Assembly: GCF_010671925.1 (NCBI RefSeq)
Contig: NZ_JAAHIH010000006.1
Coordinates: forward strand, 372,001-436,000
DNA: 64,000 nt
Reading direction: 5' to 3'
From: Moorena sp. SIOASIH
GTDB lineage: Bacteria > Cyanobacteriota > Cyanobacteriia > Cyanobacteriales > Coleofasciculaceae
Positions 37,361 to 46,729 of the stretch are shown here, in pieces; position 1 is the first letter of the stretch, and each line of letters starts with the position of its first letter. Both the position numbers and the translations under genes were made by a program. The notes under the pieces are model-generated. The model saw only the letters and a program-made list of their open reading frames with translations, had not been told where the DNA came from and ran no database searches.

Positions 37361-38980
37361 ATGAACAAGCAACAATTTAACGTCAAGTATGTGCAAGTTA
37401 GCCCAGATCTCGTCATTCACTACCAGGAGGCAGGGTCGGGCACACCAATCGTTTTTATTCCTGGTTGGTGGACTTCAATCGACTATTTCCCAGCACAACT
37501 TGCCCATTTCTCAAAGCGCTATCGGGCGATCGCCTACGATCCTCGCGGTCAAGGACTATCCTCTAAGACGTTAGACGGTAATCACTACATTCAACGGGGT
37601 GCGGATCTTAATGCTTTTCTCAATGCCTTGGAACTGGACAATGTGATTCTGGCTGGGCATTCCAACGCAAATTTAGATATTTATTCTTACGTTCGGAATC
37701 ATGGCACCGATCGGATTAAAGCGATCGTAGCCATTGACTGTGCTATGCCAAAGCGGATTGCCACCCAAGAGGAGGATAATTGGGGAGAGGTTAGAAATCC
37801 AGCTGACATGGGGTGGTTAATCGAGCGTTATCGACTTGTGGCTTACAACCGGCTTGACAGTGTACCGGAAATCATTCAGCCTGGGTTAGTCGAGGAAATG
37901 ACTCCCGAGGTGACTGATTTTTTTTATCGCATGAATATGGCGATACCGAACTATGTCTCGAATGCGCTGTTTATCGATTCATGGTTTTCAGATTACAGCG
38001 AAGAAGCCAAACTAGTCGATGATCACGTTCCTACCCTTTGGACTTTTTCCCAACAAAGGTCAAAATTCATGCCCCAGGTCAACAAGAATTTACCCAATAC
38101 CGAAACCTTAGTATTGGGGGAGCATATGGGGCATTGGGAGTTTCCAGATGAATTTAATACAGCGGTCGAGGCATTTCTCGATCGAAGAATTGTGTTGCGA
38201 ACCGACGAGATAGAGGTTCCCATCGAGGCTGAATACAAGAGTACTCAATATGATCGCGTTGGGGTCATTTACGATCAATTCAAAGGCTCAAATGAAGCTA
38301 CATACGCCATAGGAGAAAAAGCTTCATTTTTAAAAGCTTTGGGCAACATACAAGGAAAAAAGATTCTAGATTTAGGATGTGGAGCTGGTTTCTATACTCA
38401 ATTATTGAAAAAAAAAGGAGCAGCCAAAATTGTTGGCGTAGATATTTCTGAAGAGATGATCCGGGTAGCCCGTGAAAAAGAAGAACAAACACAACTAGGA
38501 GTTGAATACCTTGTTTTTGATGTAGCTGAAATGCCCAAGCTTGGTAGTTTCGATCTGGTGACTGCCGTAGGTCTTTTTCATCACGCTAAAGACCGAGACC
38601 ACCTACTAAAAATATTTCTTCGTATTTATAATAATCTAGCAAAGAACGGTCGCTTGATTGCTCTCACTGCTAATCCGGATTTTTATCCGAACAAATCAGA
38701 TACTAGCAAATATGGTTTTACTCCCGTTGCAGAAGAACCCATGCCAGACGGTCGGGAAATTACGATGAAATTGAATGGAGCAAAATCCCCGTTTTTTATC
38801 AAGGGTTATATTTACAATCGTTCGATTTATGAATGGATAATAAAGAAAGTAGGCTTCAAGAACTATAAATGGGATTTTAATCTAGAAATCCCTAATTCAG
38901 CACTGGAAAAATATGGAGAATCTTACTGGCAAGATTTATTGATTAATCCTGTAATGGTTACACTTATTGGTGAAAAATGA
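37361..38980 (+). CDS. Alpha/beta hydrolase fused to a class I methyltransferase
   Basis: From ATG 37361 (MNKQQFNVKYV) the protein is about 539 residues. The N-terminal half is an alpha/beta hydrolase with oxyanion region VFIPGWWTS, nucleophile elbow LAGHSNANLD (Ser) and catalytic His in GEHMGHWEFPDEF. The C-terminal half is a SAM methyltransferase with motif I ILDLGCGAGFYTQLL, the acidic VGVDIS, and FDLVTAVGLFHHA. The methyltransferase half is a close paralogue of the next two genes. A hydrolase-methyltransferase fusion suggests sequential ester or thioester chemistry and methylation, or a carrier-bound substrate being released and methylated. An upstream extension to 37280 exists but looks non-coding. 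Confidence 0.78.
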   Translation: MNKQQFNVKYVQVSPDLVIHYQEAGSGTPIVFIPGWWTSIDYFPAQLAHFSKRYRAIAYDPRGQGLSSKTLDGNHYIQRGADLNAFLNALELDNVILAGHSNANLDIYSYVRNHGTDRIKAIVAIDCAMPKRIATQEEDNWGEVRNPADMGWLIERYRLVAYNRLDSVPEIIQPGLVEEMTPEVTDFFYRMNMAIPNYVSNALFIDSWFSDYSEEAKLVDDHVPTLWTFSQQRSKFMPQVNKNLPNTETLVLGEHMGHWEFPDEFNTAVEAFLDRRIVLRTDEIEVPIEAEYKSTQYDRVGVIYDQFKGSNEATYAIGEKASFLKALGNIQGKKILDLGCGAGFYTQLLKKKGAAKIVGVDISEEMIRVAREKEEQTQLGVEYLVFDVAEMPKLGSFDLVTAVGLFHHAKDRDHLLKIFLRIYNNLAKNGRLIALTANPDFYPNKSDTSKYGFTPVAEEPMPDGREITMKLNGAKSPFFIKGYIYNRSIYEWIIKKVGFKNYKWDFNLEIPNSALEKYGESYWQDLLINPVMVTLIGEK

Positions 38981-39105
38981 AGTTGGTGAAAAATGAAGAG
39001 GATTATCGCTTTTGAGCAAACTGAGAACATAGCCAAAATTAAGTAGGCTATAATTCTAACTTTGTGAACTAAAATTTATCGTTACTTATATAGGCAGATC
39101 AACTA

Positions 39106-39867
39106 ATGACAACTAACTACGATCCGAAACAATGGGATAAAGTTTGTGATGCTTTTAAAGAATTCAACAAAGAGCAAATTACCTATTATATCGCCCAAAA
39201 AGCCTCCTTTGTAAAGGGAATTGGCGAGATAGAAGGGAAAACAGTGTTAGATGTAGGATGCGGGAGTGGTTCCTATACCCAGTTGTTGAAAGAAAAAGGA
39301 GCAGCCAAAGTTGTTGGCGTAGACATTTCGGTAAAAATGGTAGAGGTTGCCCGTGAGCAAGAAGCAGCCACTCCACTGGGGATTGAATACCATGTTTTGG
39401 ATGCCGCAGAAATGCCCAAGCTGGGCAATTTCGATCTGATAACTGCGGTTAGCCTGTTTAACTATGCCAAAGATCGAGAGCATCTCAAAGCCATGTTCCG
39501 TAATATTTATGAAAATATGGCAGAAGGTGGGCGTTTGGTGGCTCTGATTATGGAACCCAATTTTTCTGGAAAAAAATTCGATATGGCTAAATATGAACCT
39601 GGTATAACGATCTCTAAAGAAGAAACTTTGCCAGATGGTCGTCGTGCTATTCAAGGTAAATTAGAGGTCAACCCACCCGTATTTGTCGATCTATATCTGT
39701 ATGATCGCTCAGTTTATGAATCGGCGATTAACGAAGCTGGATTCAAAAATTTAACATGGGAATTTAACCTAGAAGTGCCACCAGAAGCTATAGAAAAATA
39801 TGGGCAAAGTTACTGGCAAAATTTATTAGATAATCCCTTGGAGTGGCTGCTGTTTTGCGATAAATAA
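39106..39867 (+). CDS. SAM-dependent class I methyltransferase (paralogue 2)
   Basis: The 253-residue protein has motif I VLDVGCGSGSYTQLL, VVGVDIS after it, and FDLITAVSLFNYAKDREHL. It is obviously related along its whole length to the C-terminal half of the preceding fusion and to the next gene, sharing KEKGAAKVVGVDIS and the C-terminal pattern EKYGQSYWQNLL. The trio arose by tandem duplication. The acceptor atom is not known. It lies 125 bases after the fusion gene. Confidence 0.85.
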   Translation: MTTNYDPKQWDKVCDAFKEFNKEQITYYIAQKASFVKGIGEIEGKTVLDVGCGSGSYTQLLKEKGAAKVVGVDISVKMVEVAREQEAATPLGIEYHVLDAAEMPKLGNFDLITAVSLFNYAKDREHLKAMFRNIYENMAEGGRLVALIMEPNFSGKKFDMAKYEPGITISKEETLPDGRRAIQGKLEVNPPVFVDLYLYDRSVYESAINEAGFKNLTWEFNLEVPPEAIEKYGQSYWQNLLDNPLEWLLFCDK

Positions 39868-39890
39868 TAATGTCAATTAGGGGGGATTTA

Positions 39891-40649
39891 ATGATGGCTC
39901 AATACGATACTCGTCAATATGATAAGATAGGCGCAGAGTATGAACAATTCAAGTATGAAGAGTTCGCTACCTGGTCAATCGTTGAAAAAGCCTCTTTTTT
40001 AAAGGTAATTGGCAATATCAAAGGCAAAACGTTTTTAGACTTAGCCTGTGGAACAGGGTTCTATACTAGGTTGCTGAAAGAAAAAGGAGCGACCAAAGTT
40101 GTTGGGGTAGATATTTCTGAAGAGATGGTACGGCATGCCCGTCAAAAAGAAGCCAATAATCCTCTAGGAATTGAATACCATGTTCGTGATGTGGCTCAAC
40201 TTCCCCATTTGGGGAAGTTCGATCTTGTGACGGCGGTGGCACTATTACATTACGCCAAGGATCGCCACCATCTCCTAGAAATGTTATGCCATATTATCGA
40301 TAACTTGAGAAATGGTGGGCAATTTGTGACTTACATTACCAACCCAGATTTCTCTTTGTGTAAATCCAACATGACCCCTTATGGGATTACAATTCTCCAA
40401 GAGGAACCTATGCCAGATGGTCGTACTCGGAAAAGCAAACTGAATACCAATCCCCCAACCTTCATCAGCAATTTCGTGTATGATCGCTCTGTGTATGAAT
40501 GGGCTACTAAGGAAGCTGGCTTTAAGAAGCTGAAATGGCATGTTAGACCAGAGGTGCCGTCAGAGGCAATTGCCAAATATGGCGAAGCCTACTGGCAGGA
40601 TCTGTTAAACAATCCTTCGGGGATTTTGATTAGTTGCGAAAAGCCATAA
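39891..40649 (+). CDS. SAM-dependent class I methyltransferase (paralogue 3)
   Basis: From ATG 39891, with GGGGGG eight bases upstream as ribosome site, the protein is 252 residues. Motif I is FLDLACGTGFYTRLL, where the first Gly is Ala, followed by VVGVDIS and FDLVTAVALLHYAKDRHHL. It is the third member of the tandem family. An in-frame upstream ATG at 39870 lacks a ribosome site. It ends 17 bases before the converging VOC gene. Confidence 0.85.
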   Translation: MMAQYDTRQYDKIGAEYEQFKYEEFATWSIVEKASFLKVIGNIKGKTFLDLACGTGFYTRLLKEKGATKVVGVDISEEMVRHARQKEANNPLGIEYHVRDVAQLPHLGKFDLVTAVALLHYAKDRHHLLEMLCHIIDNLRNGGQFVTYITNPDFSLCKSNMTPYGITILQEEPMPDGRTRKSKLNTNPPTFISNFVYDRSVYEWATKEAGFKKLKWHVRPEVPSEAIAKYGEAYWQDLLNNPSGILISCEKP

Positions 40650-40666
40650 AGAGAAAGACTACTAAC

Positions 40667-41206
40667 TCAGAACTCGCGCACAGTAGCGGCTACCTGCAAC
40701 AAGATCCCATCTGGGTCAAAGAAATAAAATGAGGAAAGCAAAGTCGTATCGTCCAGTTCGGGAGCATAACCCGAGGGAACGTCAGCATGGTGTAAAATTG
40801 GGGTGACTTGTACTCCCTTACTTAGCAGTTTCTCTCTATACTCTTGCAGTTTTTCTAGGGGCACATTAAAGGCGAGATGGTTCATTGAACCATGAGCTGT
40901 AGCAATGTCGCTAGCCTTTAAGGTTTTAGGTGTTAAGGTTTTAGGTGTAACAGAAGCCATAGCTTCTATTGCTTCAGGTTTGACAGAAGCAATGCCAGGT
41001 GAAGCATCTGGTGCCTTGGGAAACCATAAAAAAACCAAAGCACTCCCATTGCCGATATCGAAAAAGAAACGCTTACTGCCATCTGGTAGGGCAATGGTTT
41101 TGATTAACTTAAAACCAAGGGTTTTGGTGTAAAAGTCCACCGTTCGTGCTACATCTTTACAGACTAAGGCGATATGGTTGATTCCCTGTAGTTCACACTC
41201 GTTCAT
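40667..41206 (-). CDS. VOC-superfamily (glyoxalase/dioxygenase-fold) protein
   Basis: The 179-residue protein has the betaalphabetabetabeta pattern of the vicinal oxygen chelate fold: INHIALVCKDVARTVDFYTKTLGFKLI at the start and FYFFDPDGILLQVAA at the end. Likely metal ligands are His in the first motif, His in MNHLAFNV and Glu/Gln near the end. A low-complexity insert (PKTLTPKTLKAS) corresponds to a 15-bp DNA repeat near 40918-40950. VOC proteins act as isomerases, dioxygenases or resistance proteins that bind small toxins; in a biosynthetic cluster either tailoring or self-resistance would fit. Confidence 0.82.
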   Translation of the reverse strand: MNECELQGINHIALVCKDVARTVDFYTKTLGFKLIKTIALPDGSKRFFFDIGNGSALVFLWFPKAPDASPGIASVKPEAIEAMASVTPKTLTPKTLKASDIATAHGSMNHLAFNVPLEKLQEYREKLLSKGVQVTPILHHADVPSGYAPELDDTTLLSSFYFFDPDGILLQVAATVREF

Positions 41207-41250
41207 TTCACTTCTTGATTAAGTTTCAGCAAAATTAATTTTTAACCAGT

Positions 41251-42060
41251 TTATTGTTCAAATAACTGGTAATAATGATATTTTAAACACTGATCATATG
41301 AATCAAATAGGATTTGATCATGAATGTAATCTTGAATAGGAATATTAGTATTTGGTCCTAGAAAAACAGCTAGAGAAAGACGTTCCTCATCTGGTATGCG
41401 AACTCGATGTAGAATTGAGTGTGTCTTTCCACCTAGCATTTTTTCTAAGGTTTGAGCCAGAATTACCACAACATACCCTGGTTGGGGATTAACTTCATGC
41501 CATTGATCATCCCAAAACAATTCTAATCCTGGCTTTTCAATCAAAAGTACACTCATCAAATCAAAGTCTTTATGAGCTTTCAGTCCACTATTGCATTTCT
41601 TATTTGTATTTACCTTAGCAGGATAATAGACAGTTGAAAATGTTGAAGAGCGATCGCTCACGACTTCCTCGAAATATTGTTCAACACCAAAATACCTAAA
41701 TACCTCTTTTAACAGAACTAGAACAATACGCTGTTCAAAATAGTTTGAGATTTTGAAAACTGAATTGCGACATTCTTGAAAGGGTCCAATTGGATTATGC
41801 AACCTAAAGAAAAACTGTTGAACCGACTGTATATCATCAATTGAACGGTTTATATAACCTTCTAGTTGATCATTTACTAACCATTTTTGTTTTTTAAGTT
41901 CGTCCTGTCTGAAAAAAGCTAAAGCCTCTTTTTTGATGAATTCAAAATCTTCAAATACTTCTTTTTCTGGTATTTTTACATAGCAGCAACCCAGATGAAC
42001 AAGGGTGTTTATTTCTTCTAGGGTTACGGTATCTACAGCATTGATTTTTGGTAGTTGCAT
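41251..42060 (-). CDS. 2-oxoglutarate/Fe(II)-dependent oxygenase (isopenicillin-N-synthase-like)
   Basis: The 269-residue protein has the iron facial triad H163-x-D165 (LKAHKDFDLMS) and H218 (HSILHRVRIP), and the 2-oxoglutarate-binding R227-x-S229 (ERLSLAVFLGP). This is the plant-hormone/IPNS-type clade. Such enzymes hydroxylate, desaturate or cyclise small molecules and peptides. It lies downstream of the NRPS-sulfotransferase pair on the same strand, separated by a repeat-filled 585-base spacer. Substrate unknown; a tailoring step on the NRPS-loaded amino acid is the inference. Confidence 0.82.
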   Translation of the reverse strand: MQLPKINAVDTVTLEEINTLVHLGCCYVKIPEKEVFEDFEFIKKEALAFFRQDELKKQKWLVNDQLEGYINRSIDDIQSVQQFFFRLHNPIGPFQECRNSVFKISNYFEQRIVLVLLKEVFRYFGVEQYFEEVVSDRSSTFSTVYYPAKVNTNKKCNSGLKAHKDFDLMSVLLIEKPGLELFWDDQWHEVNPQPGYVVVILAQTLEKMLGGKTHSILHRVRIPDEERLSLAVFLGPNTNIPIQDYIHDQILFDSYDQCLKYHYYQLFEQ

Positions 42061-42644
42061 GATTCAGAAAACAAAAAACAGAATTTTTTTACGCAGCTAG
42101 CTTCCAAGACAATGGATTTGCTAATAAATAGACTAAACTTCTATCAAAGTACTATAGCGGTTTTAAATTAGGTGAGGTACAAATTTTTGAGGTGCGACCC
42201 GTGGCGAATTTAATTCTTAATGCGGAAAGCGCACCTAAGGTTTTAGGGAACAGGGAACAGGGAACAGGGAACAGGGAAGAGAGAACAGAGAAGAGAGAAC
42301 AGGGAACAGGGAAAAAATCCTGTGTACCTCATTAGGTTAGAAACAGCTATATACATACTTTTCAATAGCATTATAAGCAATCTATAATGCTATACTTATT
42401 TGTTTTTTTGTTATTTTTATTTTTGAAATTTTACTTAGACCATAACTTCATAACCCGAATACAATATCACTGTAGCAAGATATCAGAAATTAATCAACAG
42501 TTGACCTTTGTTGTATCTTGAAAGCTAAGGTAAACCCATCTTCCCTATCTTCTACCTGTAGAGATGCAACGGTGGGAGTAAGTTGAGGAAGTCAGCACAG
42601 CTCTCGGAGCTTGCATCCGAGAGAACGCTGACTTGACATAACCT
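42061..42644. other. Repeat-bearing spacer
   Basis: It contains a palindromic AGGTGCG...CGCACCT repeat at 42190-42236 followed at once by a GGGAACA heptamer array (42247-42311), the same pair in mirror order as at 35945-36042. A possible hairpin (AGTCAGC...GCTGACT) lies at 42590-42634. No gene is seen. Confidence 0.65.
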
Positions 42645-43547
42645 TTAATCCTTACAATTGAGACACACAGAGGGACCAGAAGGCAAAGAACTCACCTCAG
42701 GTAATTCTACCGGAATTCTGGGGAGTTTATCTAAGTCGTGATCGCCCAATGGATAATTGAGAAGGGATAACAAAGGTTGGGCAATCTGCCAACACTTCTC
42801 TTTCTGTTCATTGCTTAAAACATTTTTCCACTTGTAAAACCCTCCCTCGCGAACGTGATCCGGACTATCTTTTTTCATACTTGTGAAGTCAACTTGCTCC
42901 TTGATGCGAGCAATTGAATCTGAATCAAGTTCTATCTCCAGATACTCCAACATCTTTTGCAGCTCATTATTAAAATTATTACACAAGTTTTCATAGAAAA
43001 TGACATAAATATCTAGCTCTTTTTTACTTTTTAAATAGCCCCCTACATGATTCATCCAATCCGATATACAAGTATATAACTTATTTTTTAAAAAACTTTC
43101 TGGATTAACTTCGTTACCAGCCACATAATAGTAGTGCTTTTTCATAAACGGTGTAAACGCAAAATGAGACCAAGAAATTGCTACATCGCGCGGGTCTCGT
43201 ATGATGTAAACTGTTTTATCAAACTTTTCCACTACCTCTGGAGTTTTACAACAAGCCAAGGAATGAGTCCAGACATTAGTCGTATTATTGATATATTCGT
43301 TAAAATCCTGAATGGGATAGATAAATATATTAGCAATCCTGTAAAACAGAACTTCATTAGTAATATTTAGCATATTAATATCTAGCATATTTTTGATAGG
43401 CAAATCCCAAGTTTTAGCTGCTTCGTAAATCGGTTGCGTTTTGACAAAAGCTTTTTCGGCTATGCCAGCTTCTTTAACAATATTTGAGAGAATATTAGCA
43501 AGCCAAAAGGTGCCACTTTTAGGAAGACTAATTTGGAGAATGTTCAT
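42645..43547 (-). CDS. PAPS-dependent sulfotransferase
   Basis: The 300-residue protein begins MNILQISLPKSGTFWLANIL, the 5'-phosphosulfate loop (PKSGT at 9-13), and has the 3'-phosphate-binding YIIRDPRDVAISWSHF and the C-terminal REGGFYKWKNVLS, equivalent to the RKGxxGxWK loop. These features are complete for an active enzyme moving sulfate from PAPS to a hydroxyl or amine. The start is 5 bases after the NRPS stop, so the two are almost surely cotranscribed and the product is probably sulfated. Confidence 0.88.
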   Translation of the reverse strand: MNILQISLPKSGTFWLANILSNIVKEAGIAEKAFVKTQPIYEAAKTWDLPIKNMLDINMLNITNEVLFYRIANIFIYPIQDFNEYINNTTNVWTHSLACCKTPEVVEKFDKTVYIIRDPRDVAISWSHFAFTPFMKKHYYYVAGNEVNPESFLKNKLYTCISDWMNHVGGYLKSKKELDIYVIFYENLCNNFNNELQKMLEYLEIELDSDSIARIKEQVDFTSMKKDSPDHVREGGFYKWKNVLSNEQKEKCWQIAQPLLSLLNYPLGDHDLDKLPRIPVELPEVSSLPSGPSVCLNCKD

Positions 43548-43552
43548 TTTTT

Positions 43553-46500
43553 CTACTTAAATAATCTTGCTAACTGTTCAATTGTTTGGTGTTTAAAGAT
43601 TGTTGCCAGTGGCAATTTTTTACCTAACTGCTCCTGAATTCGAGCAATCAAGCGAACTCCTAAAAGGGAATGACCACCTAGGTCAAAAAAGTTATCTTGA
43701 ACTCCTACAGAACTAACCCCTAGAACTTCTGACCAAATTTGTGCCAGTTGTTTTTCTAAGGCATCCCGAGGCGCAATAAAATTCGCTTCACTACCCCACC
43801 GAGAAGCATCGGGTGCAGGTAAGGCGCGACGATCTATTTTACCATTAGGAGTTAGTGGAATTGCTTCCAAAATAATGATAGCTGCCGGAATCATATGGTT
43901 GGGTAGCTGAGTATTGAGAAAGGAACGCAATTCACAAACTGTGAGTTCTTGCTGTTGCGGAACCACATAGGCAACAAGGCGTTTATCACCCTCAATATCT
44001 TCTCGAACAATAACCAGGGCTTGCCGTACATTTTGATGTTCTCCTAGCACAGCTTCAATTTCTCCCAATTCAATGCGGTAGCCTCGCACCTTGACTTGGT
44101 TATCGATACGACCCAAAAACTCGATGTTACCATCGGGTAGATAGCGAACTAGATCGCCCGTTTTATAGAGTCGAGAACCCGATTCATCCCTAAAGGGGTT
44201 GGGAATAAATTTCTCAGCCGTGAGTTCTGGTCTGTTCAGATAGCCTCGTGCTAAACCTATACCGCCGATATGGAGTTGACCAGGAATACCGATGGGAACT
44301 GGTTGGAGGTGATCATCAAGAATATAAAGTTGAATGTTAGGCAGGGGACGACCAATGGGTGGTTTGCGATCACAACCGCCACATTGAGCGTAGGTGACTG
44401 TAACCGTAGATTCCGTTGGACCGTAAGTATTAAATAATTGCACTCGTCTCGACCACTGCTTTGCCAAAGCCGGAGGACAATCTTCCGCTCCCACAAACAT
44501 TGTCCGCAAACTAGGCAGTTCTGCATCAGCTAGAGTTGCCAGTATTGAGGGGGTTAGGGAAATATGGGTGACTTCTTGCTTTTGCAATGTCTCTATTAAA
44601 TCAGAACCAGGTCGCAGTGACTCAGTGGTGGCCAGACCAAGCCGCGCCCCAGAACATAGCGCCATTGCTATTTCCGCAATTGAGTGGTCGAAGCTCAAAG
44701 AAGTAAACTGGAGAACGCAACACTCAGGCTGCATATCCAGGATATCAATAAAGGCGGGGACTAGATTGGACAATCCTTGATGGGTAACTAAAACCCCTTT
44801 CGGCTTACCTGTCGAACCTGAAGTGTAGATCAGATAAGCTAAGTTGTCAGGCTGTACCTGATGCACAGGATTCTTTTCACTAAAAGTAGTAATTTCTTTC
44901 CAGTCTGAGTCTAAACAAACAACCTTTTTAGCACTCAGAGGAAGTCGTTCAAGTAACTGCTGCTGAGTTAAAAGTAGGGAAACCTGAGCATCTTCTAGCA
45001 TATAAGCCAAGCGCTCTTGAGGATATACCGGATCTAAGGGTACATAAGCCCCACCAGCTTTGAGAATTCCCAACACTCCGACTACCATCTCAATAGAGCG
45101 TTCCACGCAAATACCCACCAATGTCTCTGGTTTGACTCCTAGCGATCGCAGATAGTGGGCGAGTTGATTAATCCGGCTGTTCAACTCCCGGTAAGTTAAT
45201 TGCTGAGTTTCAAACACCACTGCCACTGCATCAGCTGTCCGTTCCACTTGCTTCTCGAATAACTGATTAATACAAGTTTGAGGAGTATATTGAGTCCGAG
45301 TTTGATTCCACTCCACTAACAACTGATGCTGCTGTGTTTCTGTTAATATGGCGAGTAAGTAAACTGGCTTTTCTGGCTCAGTAACAATTCCTTTTAGCAG
45401 ATGCAGGAAACAAGACTCTATCCTGACAACGGTATCAAAATCAAATAGATCGGTATTGTACTTAAAAACACCAGCCAGTGAACTTTTTGTTTCCACCATC
45501 TCTAAGATTAGGTCAAACTCACCTTCCTGCTGGGGGATTTTCCAAGGTTCTACATCTAATCCTCCCCAAGTAACTTGACCCCCTGTTTCTTCCCCTGCCA
45601 ACTGTTGTGACAATAATTGGGCAACTACTTCCGAACTCTGAAATTTTTCAAGGGAAAACACTACTTGTAAAAGAGGTGATAAACTGGCATCTCTTTGGGG
45701 TTTTAACTGCTCTACAAGAAAGCCAAAAGGATAATCTTGATGGGCGAATGCTTCCAATGCTGTTTGATGCAATTGAGTGAGAAACTCTCCAAAAGTAGGA
45801 TTGCCAGAGAGATTCCCTCGTATGACAACCAGGTTGATAAAATAGCCCACTACTTGACTAAATTCAGGCTGGTTTCGTAAGGAGGTGGGAGTTCCGACTA
45901 AAATATCTTCTTGACCTGATAAGCGGTAAATTAATACCTGAAAGGCTGCTAGGAGTAAACTATCGAGGGTGACTGAATAATCTTGTGCTAGTTTCTTGAG
46001 TTGAGTAGAAAGTTCTTGGGTTAGCTGGAAATAATGGGAACTGCCATTGTAGGTTTGAACTGAAGGTCTAGGGCGATCAGTGGGTAAGTTTAAGACTGGT
46101 AATTTTCCTGCTAGCTGTTGTCGCCAATAACTCTCAAGGCTCTTTCTCTGAGCACTGGCTAACATTTTGTTTTGATAGTCAATAAAATCTTGATAGGAGA
46201 CTTTTATTGGGGGTAGAGAATCTCTAGTTCCTTTGTATACCAAGCTGAGTTCTTTAAGTAACACCTCCATTGACCGAAAATCAATGGCAATTTGGTGTAT
46301 TACTAACAGCAGCACATGCTCTGTTTGAGAGCGAGTGAATAGTAAAACTCTTATAGGGAGTTCTTGTTCAAGATTGAAGGGAATGTGAGCTGACTGGGTG
46401 AGGTGATGGTCTAATTGCTGATCAGTCCAATGTGAGGCATGTATCTGCTGGAAAGGAATTTCTACTTTTTTGTTAACAACCCTAAACGTTTGACTATTAC

Positions 46501-46729
46501 GTTCAGTATAAGTCGTTTTTAGGTTGGGATGACGGTCAATTATTGCTCTGACGGCAGTTTGCCAAGCGTTCAGATTTATCTCTGATCTAATTAGCACAGC
46601 AAACAAGACATTGTAAGCCCAAATTTGCGGTGCGAGTTTGTTGATAAACCACAGAGCTTGTTGACCACAAGAGAGAGGATAAAAGTCTTTTTCGGCTTTT
46701 TCTGATGGTAATGATTCTATTCTGCTCAA
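43553..46729 (-). CDS. Single-module NRPS (C-A-PCP) with atypical condensation domain
   Basis: The 1058-residue protein has a condensation domain (about 15-450), adenylation domain (about 485-890; LIYTSGSTGKPKG, YGPTEST, YKTGDLVRYLPDG, NGKIDRR) and carrier domain with Ser1021 (FFDLGGHSLLG). The condensation motif HHxxxDG reads HQIAIDF (145-151): Gln146 replaces the catalytic His and Phe151 the Gly, so peptide-bond formation may be lost. Aligning to GrsA by eye gives specificity residues D-H-A-S-F-G-T-V-T-K; I cannot name the amino acid. There is no thioesterase, reductase or docking domain. It probably activates one amino acid for tailoring while carrier-bound. Confidence 0.9.
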   Translation of the reverse strand: MSRIESLPSEKAEKDFYPLSCGQQALWFINKLAPQIWAYNVLFAVLIRSEINLNAWQTAVRAIIDRHPNLKTTYTERNSQTFRVVNKKVEIPFQQIHASHWTDQQLDHHLTQSAHIPFNLEQELPIRVLLFTRSQTEHVLLLVIHQIAIDFRSMEVLLKELSLVYKGTRDSLPPIKVSYQDFIDYQNKMLASAQRKSLESYWRQQLAGKLPVLNLPTDRPRPSVQTYNGSSHYFQLTQELSTQLKKLAQDYSVTLDSLLLAAFQVLIYRLSGQEDILVGTPTSLRNQPEFSQVVGYFINLVVIRGNLSGNPTFGEFLTQLHQTALEAFAHQDYPFGFLVEQLKPQRDASLSPLLQVVFSLEKFQSSEVVAQLLSQQLAGEETGGQVTWGGLDVEPWKIPQQEGEFDLILEMVETKSSLAGVFKYNTDLFDFDTVVRIESCFLHLLKGIVTEPEKPVYLLAILTETQQHQLLVEWNQTRTQYTPQTCINQLFEKQVERTADAVAVVFETQQLTYRELNSRINQLAHYLRSLGVKPETLVGICVERSIEMVVGVLGILKAGGAYVPLDPVYPQERLAYMLEDAQVSLLLTQQQLLERLPLSAKKVVCLDSDWKEITTFSEKNPVHQVQPDNLAYLIYTSGSTGKPKGVLVTHQGLSNLVPAFIDILDMQPECCVLQFTSLSFDHSIAEIAMALCSGARLGLATTESLRPGSDLIETLQKQEVTHISLTPSILATLADAELPSLRTMFVGAEDCPPALAKQWSRRVQLFNTYGPTESTVTVTYAQCGGCDRKPPIGRPLPNIQLYILDDHLQPVPIGIPGQLHIGGIGLARGYLNRPELTAEKFIPNPFRDESGSRLYKTGDLVRYLPDGNIEFLGRIDNQVKVRGYRIELGEIEAVLGEHQNVRQALVIVREDIEGDKRLVAYVVPQQQELTVCELRSFLNTQLPNHMIPAAIIILEAIPLTPNGKIDRRALPAPDASRWGSEANFIAPRDALEKQLAQIWSEVLGVSSVGVQDNFFDLGGHSLLGVRLIARIQEQLGKKLPLATIFKHQTIEQLARLFK

